Source of the DNA: Orychophragmus violaceus
Taxonomy: Eukaryota > Streptophyta > Magnoliopsida > Brassicales > Brassicaceae
NCBI GenBank assembly: GCA_030180135.1
Contig: CM058232.1
Location: 75,683,001 to 75,747,000, forward strand
Reading direction: 5' to 3'
DNA: 64,000 bases
The first letter of the stretch is position 1. The number at the start of each line of letters is the position of its first letter. Of this stretch, positions 23,650 through 36,250 are shown piece by piece. Position numbers and translations under genes: made by a program. The notes below the pieces were generated by a model. The model was not told the origin of the DNA and made no database searches. It saw only the letters and a program-made list of their open reading frames with translations.

Positions 23650-24106
23650 AAAAATATATATATATACGGATGAACAGTGTCCCGCGGATGAACAGTGTCT
23701 ATAAAATGTTGCTTTTTGGATGGATATAATCGTGTTAGTGTCCACGAATAATCGACATTTTCCACCTGAGCTTTTAAGATTGTGTTTACCAGGTACATTT
23801 TCACGATCATGTGAACTTTTAGTCACCTTCTGTCCATCAAACTCGTCTAGTATGTGAGAAGATCGTGGTAGTATCTACGAATATTCGATATTATCCACCA
23901 TATCCATAAAGCATTTAACATTTGATGTTTATTTGTGTGGCTAGGAATCATAAAAAAATTTGTTTTTAGCGGATAACGTACCTGGTTCAAGAGTTCACAT
24001 GATTGTGAATCCGTAGACACAAGGTTTGTTGCGCCCACTATCCATCCAAAAGCAACATTTCCCTTGGCCATCTTCTATTTACGGGAAGCGTCTAACATGT
24101 AATATG
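23650..24106. repeat. Unclassified dispersed repeat left of Copia A
   Basis: The sequence is arranged as an imperfect inverted repeat. AATGTTGCTTTTTGGATGGA near 23706 matches the reverse complement of TCCATCCAAAAGCAACATTT near 24040-24060. The motif TAGT(G/A)TC(C/T)ACGAATA.TCGA occurs near 23737 and 23873, and a degenerate form recurs after the Copia insertion near 39106. The source family is not recognised. Confidence 0.5.
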
Positions 24107-24757
24107 TGTTGGGAATGTCCTGAAATCTACCGTACTATCTCTAGAGAGTATGATAAGTGTCGAGATCAGACATAAGTCATAAATACTGGGTGATCATGAT
24201 GACTTGCTAGAGCCCGCTCATGATCTATAAGTTTAGGACTTATTACCAGTATTGTATGATCCCAAAGGGTCACACACCATAGCTAACGGGAAAGTTAACA
24301 AGGAATTAATACGGTAAGATGCAAGGCATTTACTGTATTTGTACAGAGAATTGGGCCAGACAAAAGACAGTCTTTTGTCTGATTTGGGCCTTGGGCCCAA
24401 AAGCCTAATGAGCCATTAGTTTAATTACTTGGGCCCATATAAAGGAAGGTGGAGGGGCAGGAAGCCCTAATGCTTCAGTTGTCTGCGATTTTGGAGCCTC
24501 AGCCGTCCTCCTCTCTCTCTGTTGATTCCGAGCTTGGTCTAGCAGCCTGATCCAGTAGCTTGTAAGCGTGTGGATACCTAGGAGGAGCAGGTAATCATCA
24601 GCTCTTGCAGATCTCGATATTCCTTTGATCAATCCGCTGCAATCACAAGGTAATGATCCTGATCTGTTTATGATTCAACTGCAAATCACCTAGATCCTAG
24701 ATAATTATGTGCTAGGCTGTAATCTGACAATTACACCATGAACACACATAATCTTCA
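24107..24757 (+). repeat. Copia A 5' LTR
   Basis: 651 bp, TG...CA ends. It would carry the element's promoter and polyadenylation signals. It differs from the 3' copy at, for example, 24404 (C/T) and near 24690 (C/A). Confidence 0.95.
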
Positions 24758-24758
24758 G

Positions 24759-24771
24759 TGGTATCAGAGCC
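24759..24771 (+). other. Copia A primer-binding site
   Basis: TGGTATCAGAGCC, one base after the LTR, is complementary to the 3' end of initiator Met-tRNA, which primes minus-strand synthesis. Confidence 0.9.
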
Positions 24772-26440
24772 TAGGTCGTTAGGTTTTTGCTGTTTGGATC
24801 ATATTTAGGTTGTTTTAATGTTAAGAATCGAATTTGGCTTAAGAAATTTGATTAGAACTTGTAAAACCCTAATATGAAATTGCTTGTTTCAATCGTATGT
24901 TGACTGTTAGCGATTGTTAAGTATCATTCGATGGGAAAATTAATTATCATTCGATGATCGTTAAGTATCAAGCGGATCGAATGTTGACTTTGCTTTTAAT
25001 TATCGCATGTCATAAGTCGTTTGAATAAGTGAATGTCAAAATCGTTTGTCATTTAGTGATTTGCTTGAATCGTTTTGTTTGATAATAAAGTGATTGTTGA
25101 ATTAAGTCATACGATTTGGAATAGGTCAATATTGATTTTGTCCTTAAGTGAATGTTGAAACGATTTGTAGAATCAATTAATTATCGTTTGTCATGTCACG
25201 ATCGCTTATCAAGCGCATGATCATAAGAGAATCACATACTGGTATTTTGACTTTGTTTCAATTATAAATGAAGCGATTTGATTGTTTGTTAATGTTTAAG
25301 TGATTTGAAAAAGTCAAAATAGTTTTGTCTTTTAGTGATTCACATGATCGAATGTTAACAAGATAATCGAATTTTGAATTTGCTTTATTATGGAGATTCG
25401 ATTTGTTATGGTTGTTAAGATCATGATTTTGTCTTTAAGCTAAAAGACAAAATCGTTTCAATTAATTATTTAATTAATTATGGTTTAAGCGGTTAACCCA
25501 AATCGCGGTTTGCTGGAAATTATTTAATACAATTGGTATTATTTAATTTCTGGTTAAACCGGATTTAAATTCAAAATTGAATTTTAACCTAAACCGAAGG
25601 CTGGTCTAAGTTTGATTTGGTTGGACCAAATAATTTAGAGCTGGTCTGGTTTAGTAAATAACCAGTTGGATTAGTAGTTAATTTGGTCTCGGACCAGAAT
25701 TAATGAACCGACTCGGTTATGTCAAATTATTGGGCCAATTGGAATTCTGTGGTCTTGGGCCAAGAATTGGGCCTATAATTTGTGACCCAACCGAAAACTT
25801 TAATAAAATATTAAATTAGAAATTCTAATTTCTAAAATAAGTAGGTTTCCTAAAATAGAAAGTTTCCATATTTAGTAAGTTACCTGAAATGGAAAGTTTC
25901 CCAAAATAGTAATCTTCTATTTTTGGGAAGAAATCTATTAAAACCTAAAATCCTCAAAACCAATATCAAGCTTGGATGTCTTGCCCAATCTTGTCAGCTA
26001 CTTAACGCTTATTCAATTACAGATATGGCTTACAGTGTGAGGTGTCTGTTTTTGCGTAAGTAAAGTAGTATATAGTCACTAATTTCATTGGGAGTCCCAG
26101 ACTTTAGTGATTATTTGGCTGTAAGAGATTGGTTTCCTTGACTGGGCCATCGGGAGTCCCGGGCCTTGAGACATCTGGTGTATTGGGCCTTGGGCCCAAT
26201 CCACAACCGAGAGTTATATGGATATAACTAGCTGTGTGTATGCTTACCAAGTAAAGCTAATTCCGGGTGACGGCCAGTGGCCCACTTTGGTTTTAGTTGA
26301 ACATGGGTCTCGGAATCATTGCATTCTTATGAGGTTAAACAAAGAAATTTTGAATGCAATGCGAGTTTTCTTATAAGTTATTAAGATTACTCTTTTATGA
26401 ACTAAATAACTAAAACTCTATTTATCTCTAAATTTCAGTT
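24772..26440 (+). other. Copia A untranslated leader
   Basis: A long leader without coding sequence. It contains imperfect recurrences of ATCATTCGATG/GATCG-type short motifs (about 24910-25000) and many AATCG-rich patches. It precedes the gag ATG. Confidence 0.6.
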
Positions 26441-27232
26441 ATGACTAGCACAAACAATCAAAACACTTTCTCGATCCGGTTTGTCCTTGAAATGGACAAA
26501 CTGAACGGATCAAATTTCTTGACTTGGTCGCGGAACCTGAGGCTAGTCCTCAGGCAGGAGAGAAAGGACTATGTCCTTGAGAGATCTCTCCCCGTGAGGA
26601 TCGGGTCCAATGCCTCTCATGCAGTATATGATGCTTGGAATAAGCATTATAATGATGCGGTAGATGTGCGTGGTCTGATATTGGCTACCATGGACTCAGA
26701 TTTTCTGAAGCAATATGAGAACATGGAGTCGCCAATAGAGATGATCAGCAGCCTAAAATTGAAATTTCAGGAGCAGGTAAGAGTGGAGAGATACCAGTTG
26801 GTTAAGTCTCTCACTAGCTGCAAGCTACCAAATGATCATCCAGTGAGTCCTCATGTCAGTAAAATGATGGGTTACATTGATAACCGGAGGAAACTGGATT
26901 ATCCAGTTAGCCAAGAATTGGCAACTGAGATCATTCTGCAGTCACTGCCGCCAAGCTATGATAAGTTCAAAAGGAACTATATCAAGAAAGGCTTAACGAA
27001 GACGCTGACTGAACTGCATGATATGCTCAAGACAGTTGAGCCAAACGTGAAGAGTACCCTGTATAATCTCATAAAGGAGAAGGGTAGGTTTACTAAACCT
27101 AGTACTGACAAGGGTGAAGACAAAGTTGTCCAGATTTTGAATCATGGCAAGCGTGTGTCTTCTGAGCCCGAGTCAGATACATCTTACGTTGGTAAGTGCT
27201 GCTACTGTAAAGAGACTGGGCATTGGAAGTGA
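26441..27232 (+). pseudogene. Copia A gag remnant
   Basis: 263 open codons matching the gag start of elements B and C (NTFSIR, GSNFLTWSRNLRLVL). The frame ends inside the zinc knuckle: CCYCKETGHWK is followed by TGA where B and C have Arg. No protease or polymerase can be read from the same frame. A truncated gag lacking half its zinc knuckle would be the only sizeable product. Confidence 0.88.
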
Positions 27233-29177
27233 GATTGCATTAAATTCATGGAAGATTATGAGGAGTTGAAGTTGATGTATGAGACTACTTCCTCAGGTAT
27301 TCATGTTATTACTTCAAGTTCTACCTTATAGGTATTGGATACTGGTTGTGGCACTGATATTTGTTATAATATGCAGAGCCTAAGCAACAGTAGAACGTTG
27401 AAGGAAGGACAAGTGGAACTGCATGTCTGGAAGGAGCTATGGATGCTGCCTCAGCCGTAGAGTTTTCACTTGTAGATGCCTTTGAGGCTTGGTTTTATAT
27501 TAAGTAATTGGTACAATGTACCTGCTTTAAGCAGAGTTGTCTTTCATTTTCTTGTAAGAATTTGAATGTTTTTCATTTTGATAAAAGACAAGTTTTGTTC
27601 TTTTGATCTCAATGAAATATTGATTGTAGCACCCTATTCAAGGAATGGGTTTTATATCTTAAACCAAAGAGTGCCTAAAAGTAACATAAATACCGAATTG
27701 GTTTAAATCTGATGAATTAAACCTGATTTTTCTTGGCGTAAATGTTTTGGTCACATAGAGTAAGTCGGATTCAGAAATCCCATAGTTATGGACTTTTGGG
27801 CTCATTTGATCGAATATCTTATGAGACTTGAATTCTGCTTACTGGACCAAAAGACAAAGGGGCCATCTTAGCCGAGCTAGAGAAAGGCCCAAAGGCTTAT
27901 TGGACCTTGAACATACTCATGTATGTGGCCCGATGAGCAGTAATGCCAGAGAAAATTTCCTGTACTTCATTGTCTCTACTGATTACTTCAGTGAGTATGA
28001 CTGTGTTCATTTGATGAGACACGAGTCGGAATTCTTTGAAATGGTCGAAAGAGTTCCAGAATGAGGTATAGAATCTGAGTGACAGAAGTATTGAGACTCT
28101 GGATTAGATCACGAGTGAGAATACTTAAGTCATTGATGGTGTGATCATCTGAATGAGTGTGAAGTCGTTTCACAGCTCATTTCTCCTGAAAACCTATAGG
28201 TGTTTCTGTGAGAATGAATCAGATCTTATTAGAAATGATTAAAGATGAGTCACACGAATCTTCCATGATATTCTTTAAGAATAACGCTCTAGAAATATCT
28301 AAGTTTACGCTGAAATAGTTCCACCAATATCAGTTGAAAGACACCACATAAATGCGGACTGGAAATGATCCAAATTCGTCTTTACTGAGTATTTGTAGTT
28401 GAGTTACTTCGCTGGTTGTCCTAGGGAAACCAAGGCTTGTTACTTTTTACGTCCATTCCGAAAACGAAGTTAGGTTGTTCGGAATTCTGTTTTCTAAAAG
28501 GAAAGTTGCTTTCCAAGAAGAACAGTGGGAGTAAAAGTATAACTCGAAGAAATTCGAGAAATACAGGAGACTGCTCAACCTGTTGAGGGACAGCAGCGGA
28601 TGGATTTACAGATTTCTGTAGAATCTACACCTGTAGAGCCTGAAGTTCGCAGATCTGAATGAATCCGTCACTAATCCGAGAGTGATTTCTCGTGATTAAT
28701 TGCCATGATCTGATGATCATTGAAAGTGACGAACCTGCGAAATTCACAGAAGCGAAAGTGAGCCCGGACTCCGAAAAATTATACTGTAAGTAGGTTAGCT
28801 TCATCGATCCATTCATGGATAGAAGCAAGCATATCAGAGTTGGAATCTTCGTTCTGTTGAAGTAGTCAAGGTTTTGACTTGAACAGGAACGAAGTGGAAC
28901 TGTGCGTTTACTAATAGATAAGTGGGAGCAATGTTGCATTTCTCATAGTGTATGTCGATGACATACTGATTCTCGAAAATAACGTTCCAATGCTGCAGTC
29001 GGTAAAGGACTGGCTTGGGAGTTGGTTTTATGATTGACATGGGTAAAGCCACGTAGGTTCTTGGATTTTGGATCTAAAGATAGAGATCCAAAATAGCTGG
29101 TAGGACAAAGTCAGAATTCTTATATTGACAAAGTCCTACACGTTTTCAGCATTCCAAGAAGGGTTTTATGCCAATGT
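27233..29177 (+). pseudogene. Copia A pol remnant, 5' part
   Basis: Scattered pieces align in order with the intact frames of B and C: a protease-like VLDTGCG near 27340, an integrase piece DHTHVCGPMSSNARENF-like near 27910, and a reverse-transcriptase VYVDD piece near 28950. Stops and indels interrupt every domain. It breaks at 29177, where Copia B is inserted, and continues at 36924. Confidence 0.8.
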
Positions 29178-29850
29178 TGTTAGAACGTTTAGATGAATCC
29201 TGATTCAATTCCAGATTCAGATTATCCTAAACATGCGATCTAGGTTCTTCTCAGAATAGAAACAAATGATGATCTCACCTTATACCTGTTATTGCAGCGG
29301 AAGAAGATGGTATGTCTGAGATCAGAGAAACACCGAGGGATGAATCCTCCAAAGGTTCACACACGCTTTCACAGGAAATAGCTGCTAGACCACAAGGGGA
29401 ACTCGGCGCAGAGGGAGAGAGTTTTCGGCTCAAGTCTTAGGGTTAATCAGTCTGAAACTCGAGTTTTATGACACAAAACTCGTCCTGTTCCGTTTGGGCC
29501 ATTTGGCCCAAATACCAATTAACTCGTCGGTGTTTGCTCACTGCATCGATCGTTGCACATTATGCATCGATCGATGCACAGTAGCTAAACCTTTTATTCT
29601 CTCTAAGTACAGTAAATGCCTAGCACTTTTACTGTACTTCTGCTAAACCGTTCCTACACATTTTCCTGTTAGCTTAGGCGTGTGACCCATATGGGATCAT
29701 ATAATAAAGGCAATAAGTCCAAGACTTATAGATCATGAGCGGACTCTAGCAAGCCATCATCACCCCCAGTATTATATGACTTATGTCTGATCATTGACAT
29801 ACTCTTACTTTCTAGAGACAGTACCGAGATTACTGGACACAATTCCAACA
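29178..29850 (-). repeat. Copia B 3' LTR
   Basis: 673 bp. It contains the palindromic motif ATGCATCGATCGATGCA (29564-29580) and a half-matching partner GCATCGATCGTTGCA just before it. It appears identical to 36251-36923. Confidence 0.95.
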
Positions 29851-30705
29851 ATCTCCCACTTGTACTGGAATCTCTGTATTCATAATCCTTTTGTCTCAAT
29901 ATCTCGATTAGTCATAAGGCAAGATTAGTGTCATCCTTATAAAGCCTAATCTTGTTCATCGGACTCTGATTTGATACTGACAATCCAAACGACTCGGGAA
30001 AGTCCGTTTGAGCATGGCCATGCGTTTTCCAGTATTCAAATCTCCGATTGGCCTAGAGATATTCACTCCATTTATATTGGAGGGACAAATCCCATCTTGT
30101 TCCATCACTGTAAACTACTCACTTCATGATGTACCCAAACAAGGTCCTTATAGCTATCGCAGAACGATAGCGTTAGACAATGATCAAGGTGCATCAGTCC
30201 ATATGCAGTCACATGCATGCGAACTCAGGTCTGAGGACTATACTCTATAGTCGTAGTAAGAATCTCTTATGACACAGATATAAATATCCTGAAGAGTTCT
30301 TATTAGCGGGTCTTGTCCGGTCGTATGTTCCCAACATACACCTATGTACTGACTTTGATGCCGAGCATCTATGACACACTGAGACTTTGTCATAAGTCAC
30401 GTACCAATCCAGTCTTACACGGTTGTTGGTGTTCCAATTTCAACAACCTTCGACTAGGGACAAGGATGATATAAAACATTTATCAAATATAGGATCTCAT
30501 GATCAAGCTAAATGACTTCGATGACTCAAGATCAAATCATTTACTTCGATGACCTATAAAATGGTTCATATCATTTTGGAACGATTATTTCATCACAGTT
30601 AAAATAATCTTGAAATAATAATTTCATTAAAACATAAAATAATGTTTTACAAGAACATATCAAATAACTAAAATAAAGCTCACAAAACTCCCACTCGAAT
30701 TTAGA
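29851..30705 (-). other. Copia B 3' untranslated region and purine tract
   Basis: 855 bp between the gag-pol stop and the 3' LTR, ending (minus strand) in the purine tract that primes plus-strand synthesis. It resembles the matching regions of A (37601-38438) and C (54641-55464). No ORF of note. Confidence 0.7.
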
Positions 30706-33700
30706 TTACATTTCAATGTTTCTAATGCCTACAGCTTCAGTCAGGAACTCGAGCTTAGGCCTTGGGAGTGGCTTTGTCAACGGATCAGCGACGTTATCAT
30801 CTGTCGGAACTCGGCTGATCTTGACTTCCTTTCTATTAATGATGTCACGTATCAAGTGATATCTTCTTTGAACATGCTTGGATTTCTGGTGTGATCTTGG
30901 TTCCTTTGCCTGAGCTATAGCACCATTGTTGTCACAAAACAGTGCCAGAGGCTCAGCCGAAACTGGTATCACACCTAGTTCCATAATGAACTTTCGTATC
31001 CAAACAGCTTCCTTCGCTGCTTCTGAGGCGGCGATATATTCAGCTTCTGTAGTGGAATCAGCAACGGTGTCCTGCTTGGAGCTTCTCCAACTTACTGCAC
31101 CGCCATTCAGACAAAAGACATAACCGGACTGTGACCGGAAATCATCTGTGTCTGTCTGGAAACTTGCGTCCGTGAATCCACTGACTTTAAGCACATCACT
31201 TCCACCGTACACTAAGAACTTATCCTTAGTATGTCTTAGATACTTCAAGATGTTCTTTACGGCAATCCAATGGTTTTCACCTGGATTTGACTGGTATCTA
31301 CTCGTCATGCTCAATGCGTAAGCAACATCAGGACGAGTACAGATCATGGCATACATGACAGATCCTATTGCAGATGCATAAGGAATATTCTTCATGCGCT
31401 CAAGCTCAGCAGCCGACGTAGGGCTCTGCTTCTTGCTCAGCGTCGTGCCATGTACCATTGGCGTGAAGCCCTTCTTGGAATCTTTCATGCTGAATCTTTG
31501 TAGGACTTTGTCAATGTATGAGTCTTGACACAAGCCTATCAGCCTCTTAGGTCTATCCCGATAGATCCTAATTCCAAGAACGTATGCGGCTTCACCCATG
31601 TCTTTCATGGAAAAACAACTTCCAAGCCAGTCTTTTACAGACTTCAGCATTGGAATGTCGTTTCCGAGAAGCAGTATGTCATCAACATACAGAATAAGAA
31701 AAACGATTTTGCTCCCACTAGTTTTCTTATACACGCATTGTTCTTCTTCGTTTCTGATAAAGTCAAATTGCTTGATCGCTTCATCAAAACGAAGATTCCA
31801 GCTCCTCGATGCTTGCTTCAATCCATAAATGGATTTATGAAGCTTGCATACTTTCCCAGCATTCTTTGGATCTATGTAACCGTCAGGTTGTGTCATATAC
31901 ACATCCTCTTCCAGAATACCATTCAGGAAGGCGGTTTTCACGTCCATCTGCCAAATTTCATAATCATGAAAAGCTGCAGTTGCTAGTAGAATCCGAATAG
32001 ATTTCATCATAGCCACCGGTGAATAGGTTTCATCGTAGTCCACACCGTGAACTTGTCTGAAACCTTTTGCCACCAACCTGGCTTTATAAATCTGGACATT
32101 TCCATCCACGTCAATCTTCTTCTTGAAGATCCATTTGCACTCGATGGCTTTTACACCAACGGGTAAGTCAACCAACGAAAATACTTGGTTGACCGACATG
32201 GAGTCCATTTCGGAATCAGTGGCCTTGCGCCACTTAGAGGAATCTGGGCCCATCATGGCTTGATTGAAGTTCGATGGTTCATCACCATCAATGATCAAAA
32301 GATCATGACAGTCAGTCACGAGGAATCCCTGATATCTCTCGGGTTCGTGACGGATCCTCCCGGATCTTCGAACTTCAGGTACTACAGGTTCAGGCTCTAC
32401 AATTTCTTGTAGATCCTCCTGCTGCTCTTCCTCATTAGGTTGAGCAGTATCCTGTTCATCTTGAATTTCTTCAAGCAGTACCTTACTCCCACTGTCTTTC
32501 TTAGAGAGAAACTCTCTTTCAAGAAAGTTACAATCCCGGGCAACAAAGATCTTGTTCTCGGAACGTAGATAGAAGTAATAAGCCTTGGTTTCCCGTGGAT
32601 AACCAATGAAGTAGCATTTATCAGATTTTGGTGTAAGCTTATCTGAGATTAATCTCTTTACATAGGCTTCACAACCCCAAATTCTTAGATAAGACAGCAC
32701 TGGAGTTTCTCCAGTCCATAATTCATATGGTGTCTTTGCTACTGCTTTTGATGGCGCTCTGTTTAGTGTGAACACTGCTGTTAGCAGAGCATATCCCCAA
32801 AGGGATATTGGAAGGTCTGTGTGACTCATCATAGATCGAACCATATCCAATAAGGTCCGATTTCTCCTCTCAGACACACCATTCCATTGAGGTGTTCCAG
32901 GAGGAGTGAGTTGGGATACAATCCCACACTCTCTCAGATGATCACTGAATTCTTGGCTTAAGTATTCTCCTCCTCGGTCGGACCGAAGAGCCTTAATGCT
33001 TTTGCCAAGTTGGTTCTGTACTTCATTTTGGAATTCTCTGAACTTCTCAAAAGATTCAGACTTATGTTTCATCAAGTAAACATATCCATACCTACTGAAA
33101 TCATCAGTGAAGGTAATGAAGTACTGATAGTTTCCTCTTGCATTAGTGGACATTGGGCCACACACATCAGTGTGTATCAGGCCCAATAAGTCACTGGCCC
33201 TCTCGTTAGGTTTATTAAAGGGGGCCCGTGTCATTTTGCCCATCATGCAGGATTCGCATTTCTCACATGACTCAAAGTCAAATGAGCCAAGAAGTCCATT
33301 CGAATGGAGCCTCTTGATGCGTTTCTCGCTGATGTGCCCTAAACGACAATGCCATAGAAACGTTCGGTTTTCCTCATTAGGTTTAAACCGTTTTGTATTG
33401 ATGTTATAAATTGGCGCGGATTGATCGAGTATGTAAAGCCCATTCGTAAGAGGGGCCGAACCATAGAACAAATTGTTGCGATTGAAGGAACATAATTTAT
33501 TCTTAACTGAAAAATCATAACCTTCCAAATCCAACAAAGAAATTGAAATAATATTTCTGCTTATAGCAGGTACAAAATAACAATTATTAAGTTCTAAAAT
33601 CAATCCCGAAGGTAAAGACAACAAGTAAGTTCCTACAGCTAGTGCTGAAACTTTCGCTCCATTCCCAACTCGTAGTTCCACTTGTCCTTGCTTCAGCCTT

Positions 33701-34683
33701 CTACTGTTGCTGAGTGCCTGCATATTAGTACAAATATGAGCCCCACAACCAGTATCCATGACCCATGAGGTATTATCAGAAGTAGTTGTATTAACTTCTA
33801 TAACAAAAATACCTGATGAAGAAGTCTCGAAAGTCTTCTTCTTTAATTCCTTTAGACCTTCCTGGAATTTCTTGCAATCTCTTCTCCAATGCCCCAGTTC
33901 TTTGCAGAACCTGCACATGTCAGTAGGCCCAGCCTTGGACTTGGGCTTGGGCTTTGGCGTGTCTGAGTCCACGACTTGGACACCCTTGGCCTTTCCCTTA
34001 TCCTTAGCAGAAGACTTCTTAAACCCCTTGCCCTTTTGTACCATAAGTACATTGGGGTCCTTGGCGGTTTTCTTCAAGTTGGGCTCTGCAGTCTTGAGCA
34101 TTCCGTGAAGCTCAGGCAGTGTCTTACTCAAGCCATGCATGTTAAAGTTCAGAATGAACTGATCATAGCTTGCAGGTAAAGACTGCAGAATGATGTCGCA
34201 GGCAAGTTCCTGGCTGATTGGGCAGTCGAGTTTGTGAAGATGATCGAGATAACCCATCATCTTCAACACATGAGGACTCACTGCCGCATTCGCAGCCAAC
34301 TTACAGTCCAAGAGGTTCTTAACTGTCTGGAACCTCTCGGTCCTAGCCTGCTCCTGAAAAAGCGATTTCAGGCTTGCCATGATCTCGATTGGAGACAATA
34401 CACTTTCGAACTGCTTTTGCAGCTCTGGAGTCATTGTCACCAACATCAGGCAATAAACATCATTTTCATCTGACGAATGCTTTTCCCAAGCATTGTGCAG
34501 AGTCCTGGCAGCATTGGCAAGAGGCCTCTCGGGGAGGGGATCTCGAAGGACGTAATCCTTCTTCTCCTGCTTGAGGACCAGCCTCAAGTTCCTTGACCAT
34601 GTCAGGAAGTTCGTTCCAGTCAGCTTCTCCTTCTCGAGAACAGACCGGATCGAGAACGTGTTTTGTGTGCTTGTAGTAGTCAT
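30706..34683 (-). CDS. Copia B gag-pol polyprotein
   Basis: A single frame of 1325 residues without stop or frameshift. In order: gag (1-250) with zinc knuckle CRFCKELGHWRRDC (257-270); aspartic protease with DTG at 310-312; GAG-pre-integrase (about 440-500; HCRLGH and CEKCESC); integrase core with D506, D569 and E605, the D,D35E spacing; reverse transcriptase (about 850-1100) with YVDD at 999-1002; RNase H with D1172, E1213 and D1251. The order protease-integrase-RT-RNase H defines Ty1/Copia. Every catalytic residue expected is present, so the polyprotein should be functional if expressed. The ATG is the first in frame and aligns with the starts in A and C. Confidence 0.96.
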   Translation of the reverse strand: MTTTSTQNTFSIRSVLEKEKLTGTNFLTWSRNLRLVLKQEKKDYVLRDPLPERPLANAARTLHNAWEKHSSDENDVYCLMLVTMTPELQKQFESVLSPIEIMASLKSLFQEQARTERFQTVKNLLDCKLAANAAVSPHVLKMMGYLDHLHKLDCPISQELACDIILQSLPASYDQFILNFNMHGLSKTLPELHGMLKTAEPNLKKTAKDPNVLMVQKGKGFKKSSAKDKGKAKGVQVVDSDTPKPKPKSKAGPTDMCRFCKELGHWRRDCKKFQEGLKELKKKTFETSSSGIFVIEVNTTTSDNTSWVMDTGCGAHICTNMQALSNSRRLKQGQVELRVGNGAKVSALAVGTYLLSLPSGLILELNNCYFVPAISRNIISISLLDLEGYDFSVKNKLCSFNRNNLFYGSAPLTNGLYILDQSAPIYNINTKRFKPNEENRTFLWHCRLGHISEKRIKRLHSNGLLGSFDFESCEKCESCMMGKMTRAPFNKPNERASDLLGLIHTDVCGPMSTNARGNYQYFITFTDDFSRYGYVYLMKHKSESFEKFREFQNEVQNQLGKSIKALRSDRGGEYLSQEFSDHLRECGIVSQLTPPGTPQWNGVSERRNRTLLDMVRSMMSHTDLPISLWGYALLTAVFTLNRAPSKAVAKTPYELWTGETPVLSYLRIWGCEAYVKRLISDKLTPKSDKCYFIGYPRETKAYYFYLRSENKIFVARDCNFLEREFLSKKDSGSKVLLEEIQDEQDTAQPNEEEQQEDLQEIVEPEPVVPEVRRSGRIRHEPERYQGFLVTDCHDLLIIDGDEPSNFNQAMMGPDSSKWRKATDSEMDSMSVNQVFSLVDLPVGVKAIECKWIFKKKIDVDGNVQIYKARLVAKGFRQVHGVDYDETYSPVAMMKSIRILLATAAFHDYEIWQMDVKTAFLNGILEEDVYMTQPDGYIDPKNAGKVCKLHKSIYGLKQASRSWNLRFDEAIKQFDFIRNEEEQCVYKKTSGSKIVFLILYVDDILLLGNDIPMLKSVKDWLGSCFSMKDMGEAAYVLGIRIYRDRPKRLIGLCQDSYIDKVLQRFSMKDSKKGFTPMVHGTTLSKKQSPTSAAELERMKNIPYASAIGSVMYAMICTRPDVAYALSMTSRYQSNPGENHWIAVKNILKYLRHTKDKFLVYGGSDVLKVSGFTDASFQTDTDDFRSQSGYVFCLNGGAVSWRSSKQDTVADSTTEAEYIAASEAAKEAVWIRKFIMELGVIPVSAEPLALFCDNNGAIAQAKEPRSHQKSKHVQRRYHLIRDIINRKEVKISRVPTDDNVADPLTKPLPRPKLEFLTEAVGIRNIEM

Positions 34684-36237
34684 ATCTGAAATATATAAAT
34701 AAAAAGGTTATTAGTTATATGTTCAAAATGATTAATCTCGTATTAAAGTATAATATGATCAATCATGCATTATATTCAATAACCTAAGTTACCCTCAATA
34801 GAATATAATGATTCCAAGATCCACATATAACTAAGATTAAAGTGGGCCACTGGCCGTCACCCAACCTTAGCTTATATCGGTAAGCCCTATTTCGGCTAAT
34901 TATATCCGTGATATAACTCTTGGTTGTGAATCTGGGCCCGAGGCCCAATCCACCCTGATGTCTCAAGGCCCGGGACTCCCGATGGCCTAGTCAAGAAAAC
35001 CGGACTATACAGTCATGTAATCATTAATGTCTGGGACTCCCAATGACATTTATGAATCACAAACCGTCTTACCCACGCAAAAGCAGACATCCTCACACTG
35101 TAAGGCCATGAATGCAATTGAATGGGCTTTGACAGCTGACATAGCCTGGACAAGACATCCAACGCTTGATATTGTTTGAGGTCCGTAGGTTTATTAAAAT
35201 CATTCCCAAAATAGAAGATTACTATTTCGGGAAACTTTCTATTTATGGAAACCTACTATTTTTGGAAACTTTCTAAAATTGGAAACTTTCTAAAACCGGA
35301 AACTTTCTAACTTTAGAAACTTCTTTAAAATCCAAAACCCGCAAATTCAGAAACTTCTAATTTTGGAAACTTTCTAATTTCGAAATTTCGGAACTTTATA
35401 AAATTTAAAATCGAATTTCATAATTTTATTTTATAAAATAAGTTTTAAATTTAAATCTGAAGAATGACTCAATTAATGGCCCAATTGTTTTAACTTCTTG
35501 GCCCGAGGCCCAAGAATTGGTCCATGTCCAAGACATGACCCAATTGTCCAATTAATTGACATAACCGGTCTGGTTCATTAAAACTGGTCTAACCAAGTTT
35601 CAATTACTACGATGACCACAATTGTCAACCGGTTATTTACTAAACCGGATTTTCTCAATTTATTTGGTCCAACCAAATCAAATTAGAAATCCTGGTTTAG
35701 GCACTAAATCCAATAATTCTTTCGACATTGGATTTCTTATCCCGGTTTAACCAGACTTAATAAAATTATTAAATCTGTTTATTAAACCGAGACGTTTAAT
35801 TTTAATTAAATTAAACCGAGCCAAAACCCTAACCGCATCGATCGATGCTCACAGCATCGATCCTGCAACGATCGTTCATCGATCCTGCAACGATCGATGC
35901 TCTCACGTGTGCACGAACGGTTATCAGGTTTGGCCGAGAGATTCTCGTGAGATCCATGCGATCGTTTGAACGATCCATGCGATCGCGGTCAATCTCTCGC
36001 GACTGCAACGATCGATCCTTGCATTGCATCGATCGATGCAATGCGATCTCAGTCGATGCAAAATCAGTTTAGATCACATACCAAATCAATATAGTTTGGT
36101 CATGCGATTTTTAAACAGTTTGTTTAGGATTCTAATTCTTGTTTCTTAAGTGTTTTAATCTTATCAGTAGATTGATTCAAAAACACCTCTTTAAACAATC
36201 CTAAACATGAATCTAAACAAGAAAAACCAGAACCCAA
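34684..36237 (-). other. Copia B leader with ATCGATCGAT palindromes
   Basis: A 1.55-kb untranslated leader. Near the primer site (35834-36065) it has at least six copies or half-copies of GCATCGATCGATGC-type palindromes, the same motif as in the LTR. Elsewhere it holds runs of GGAAACTTTCTA (35230-35380) that form a short imperfect repeat. Confidence 0.65.
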
Positions 36238-36249
36238 GCTCTGATACCA
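36238..36249 (-). other. Copia B primer-binding site
   Basis: On the minus strand TGGTATCAGAGC follows the 5' LTR by one base and matches the 3' end of initiator Met-tRNA. Confidence 0.9.
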
Positions 36250-36250
36250 C

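Noticed and set aside
24405..24632. 75-codon minus-strand frame, identical at 38737-38964
   Set aside because: Both copies are in the LTRs of Copia A; identity reflects the LTR pair, not a gene family.
24759..24771. tRNA-like sequence (also at 7715, 36238, 49348, 57412)
   Set aside because: Only 12-13 bases complementary to the tRNA 3' end and always next to an LTR: primer-binding sites, not tRNA genes.
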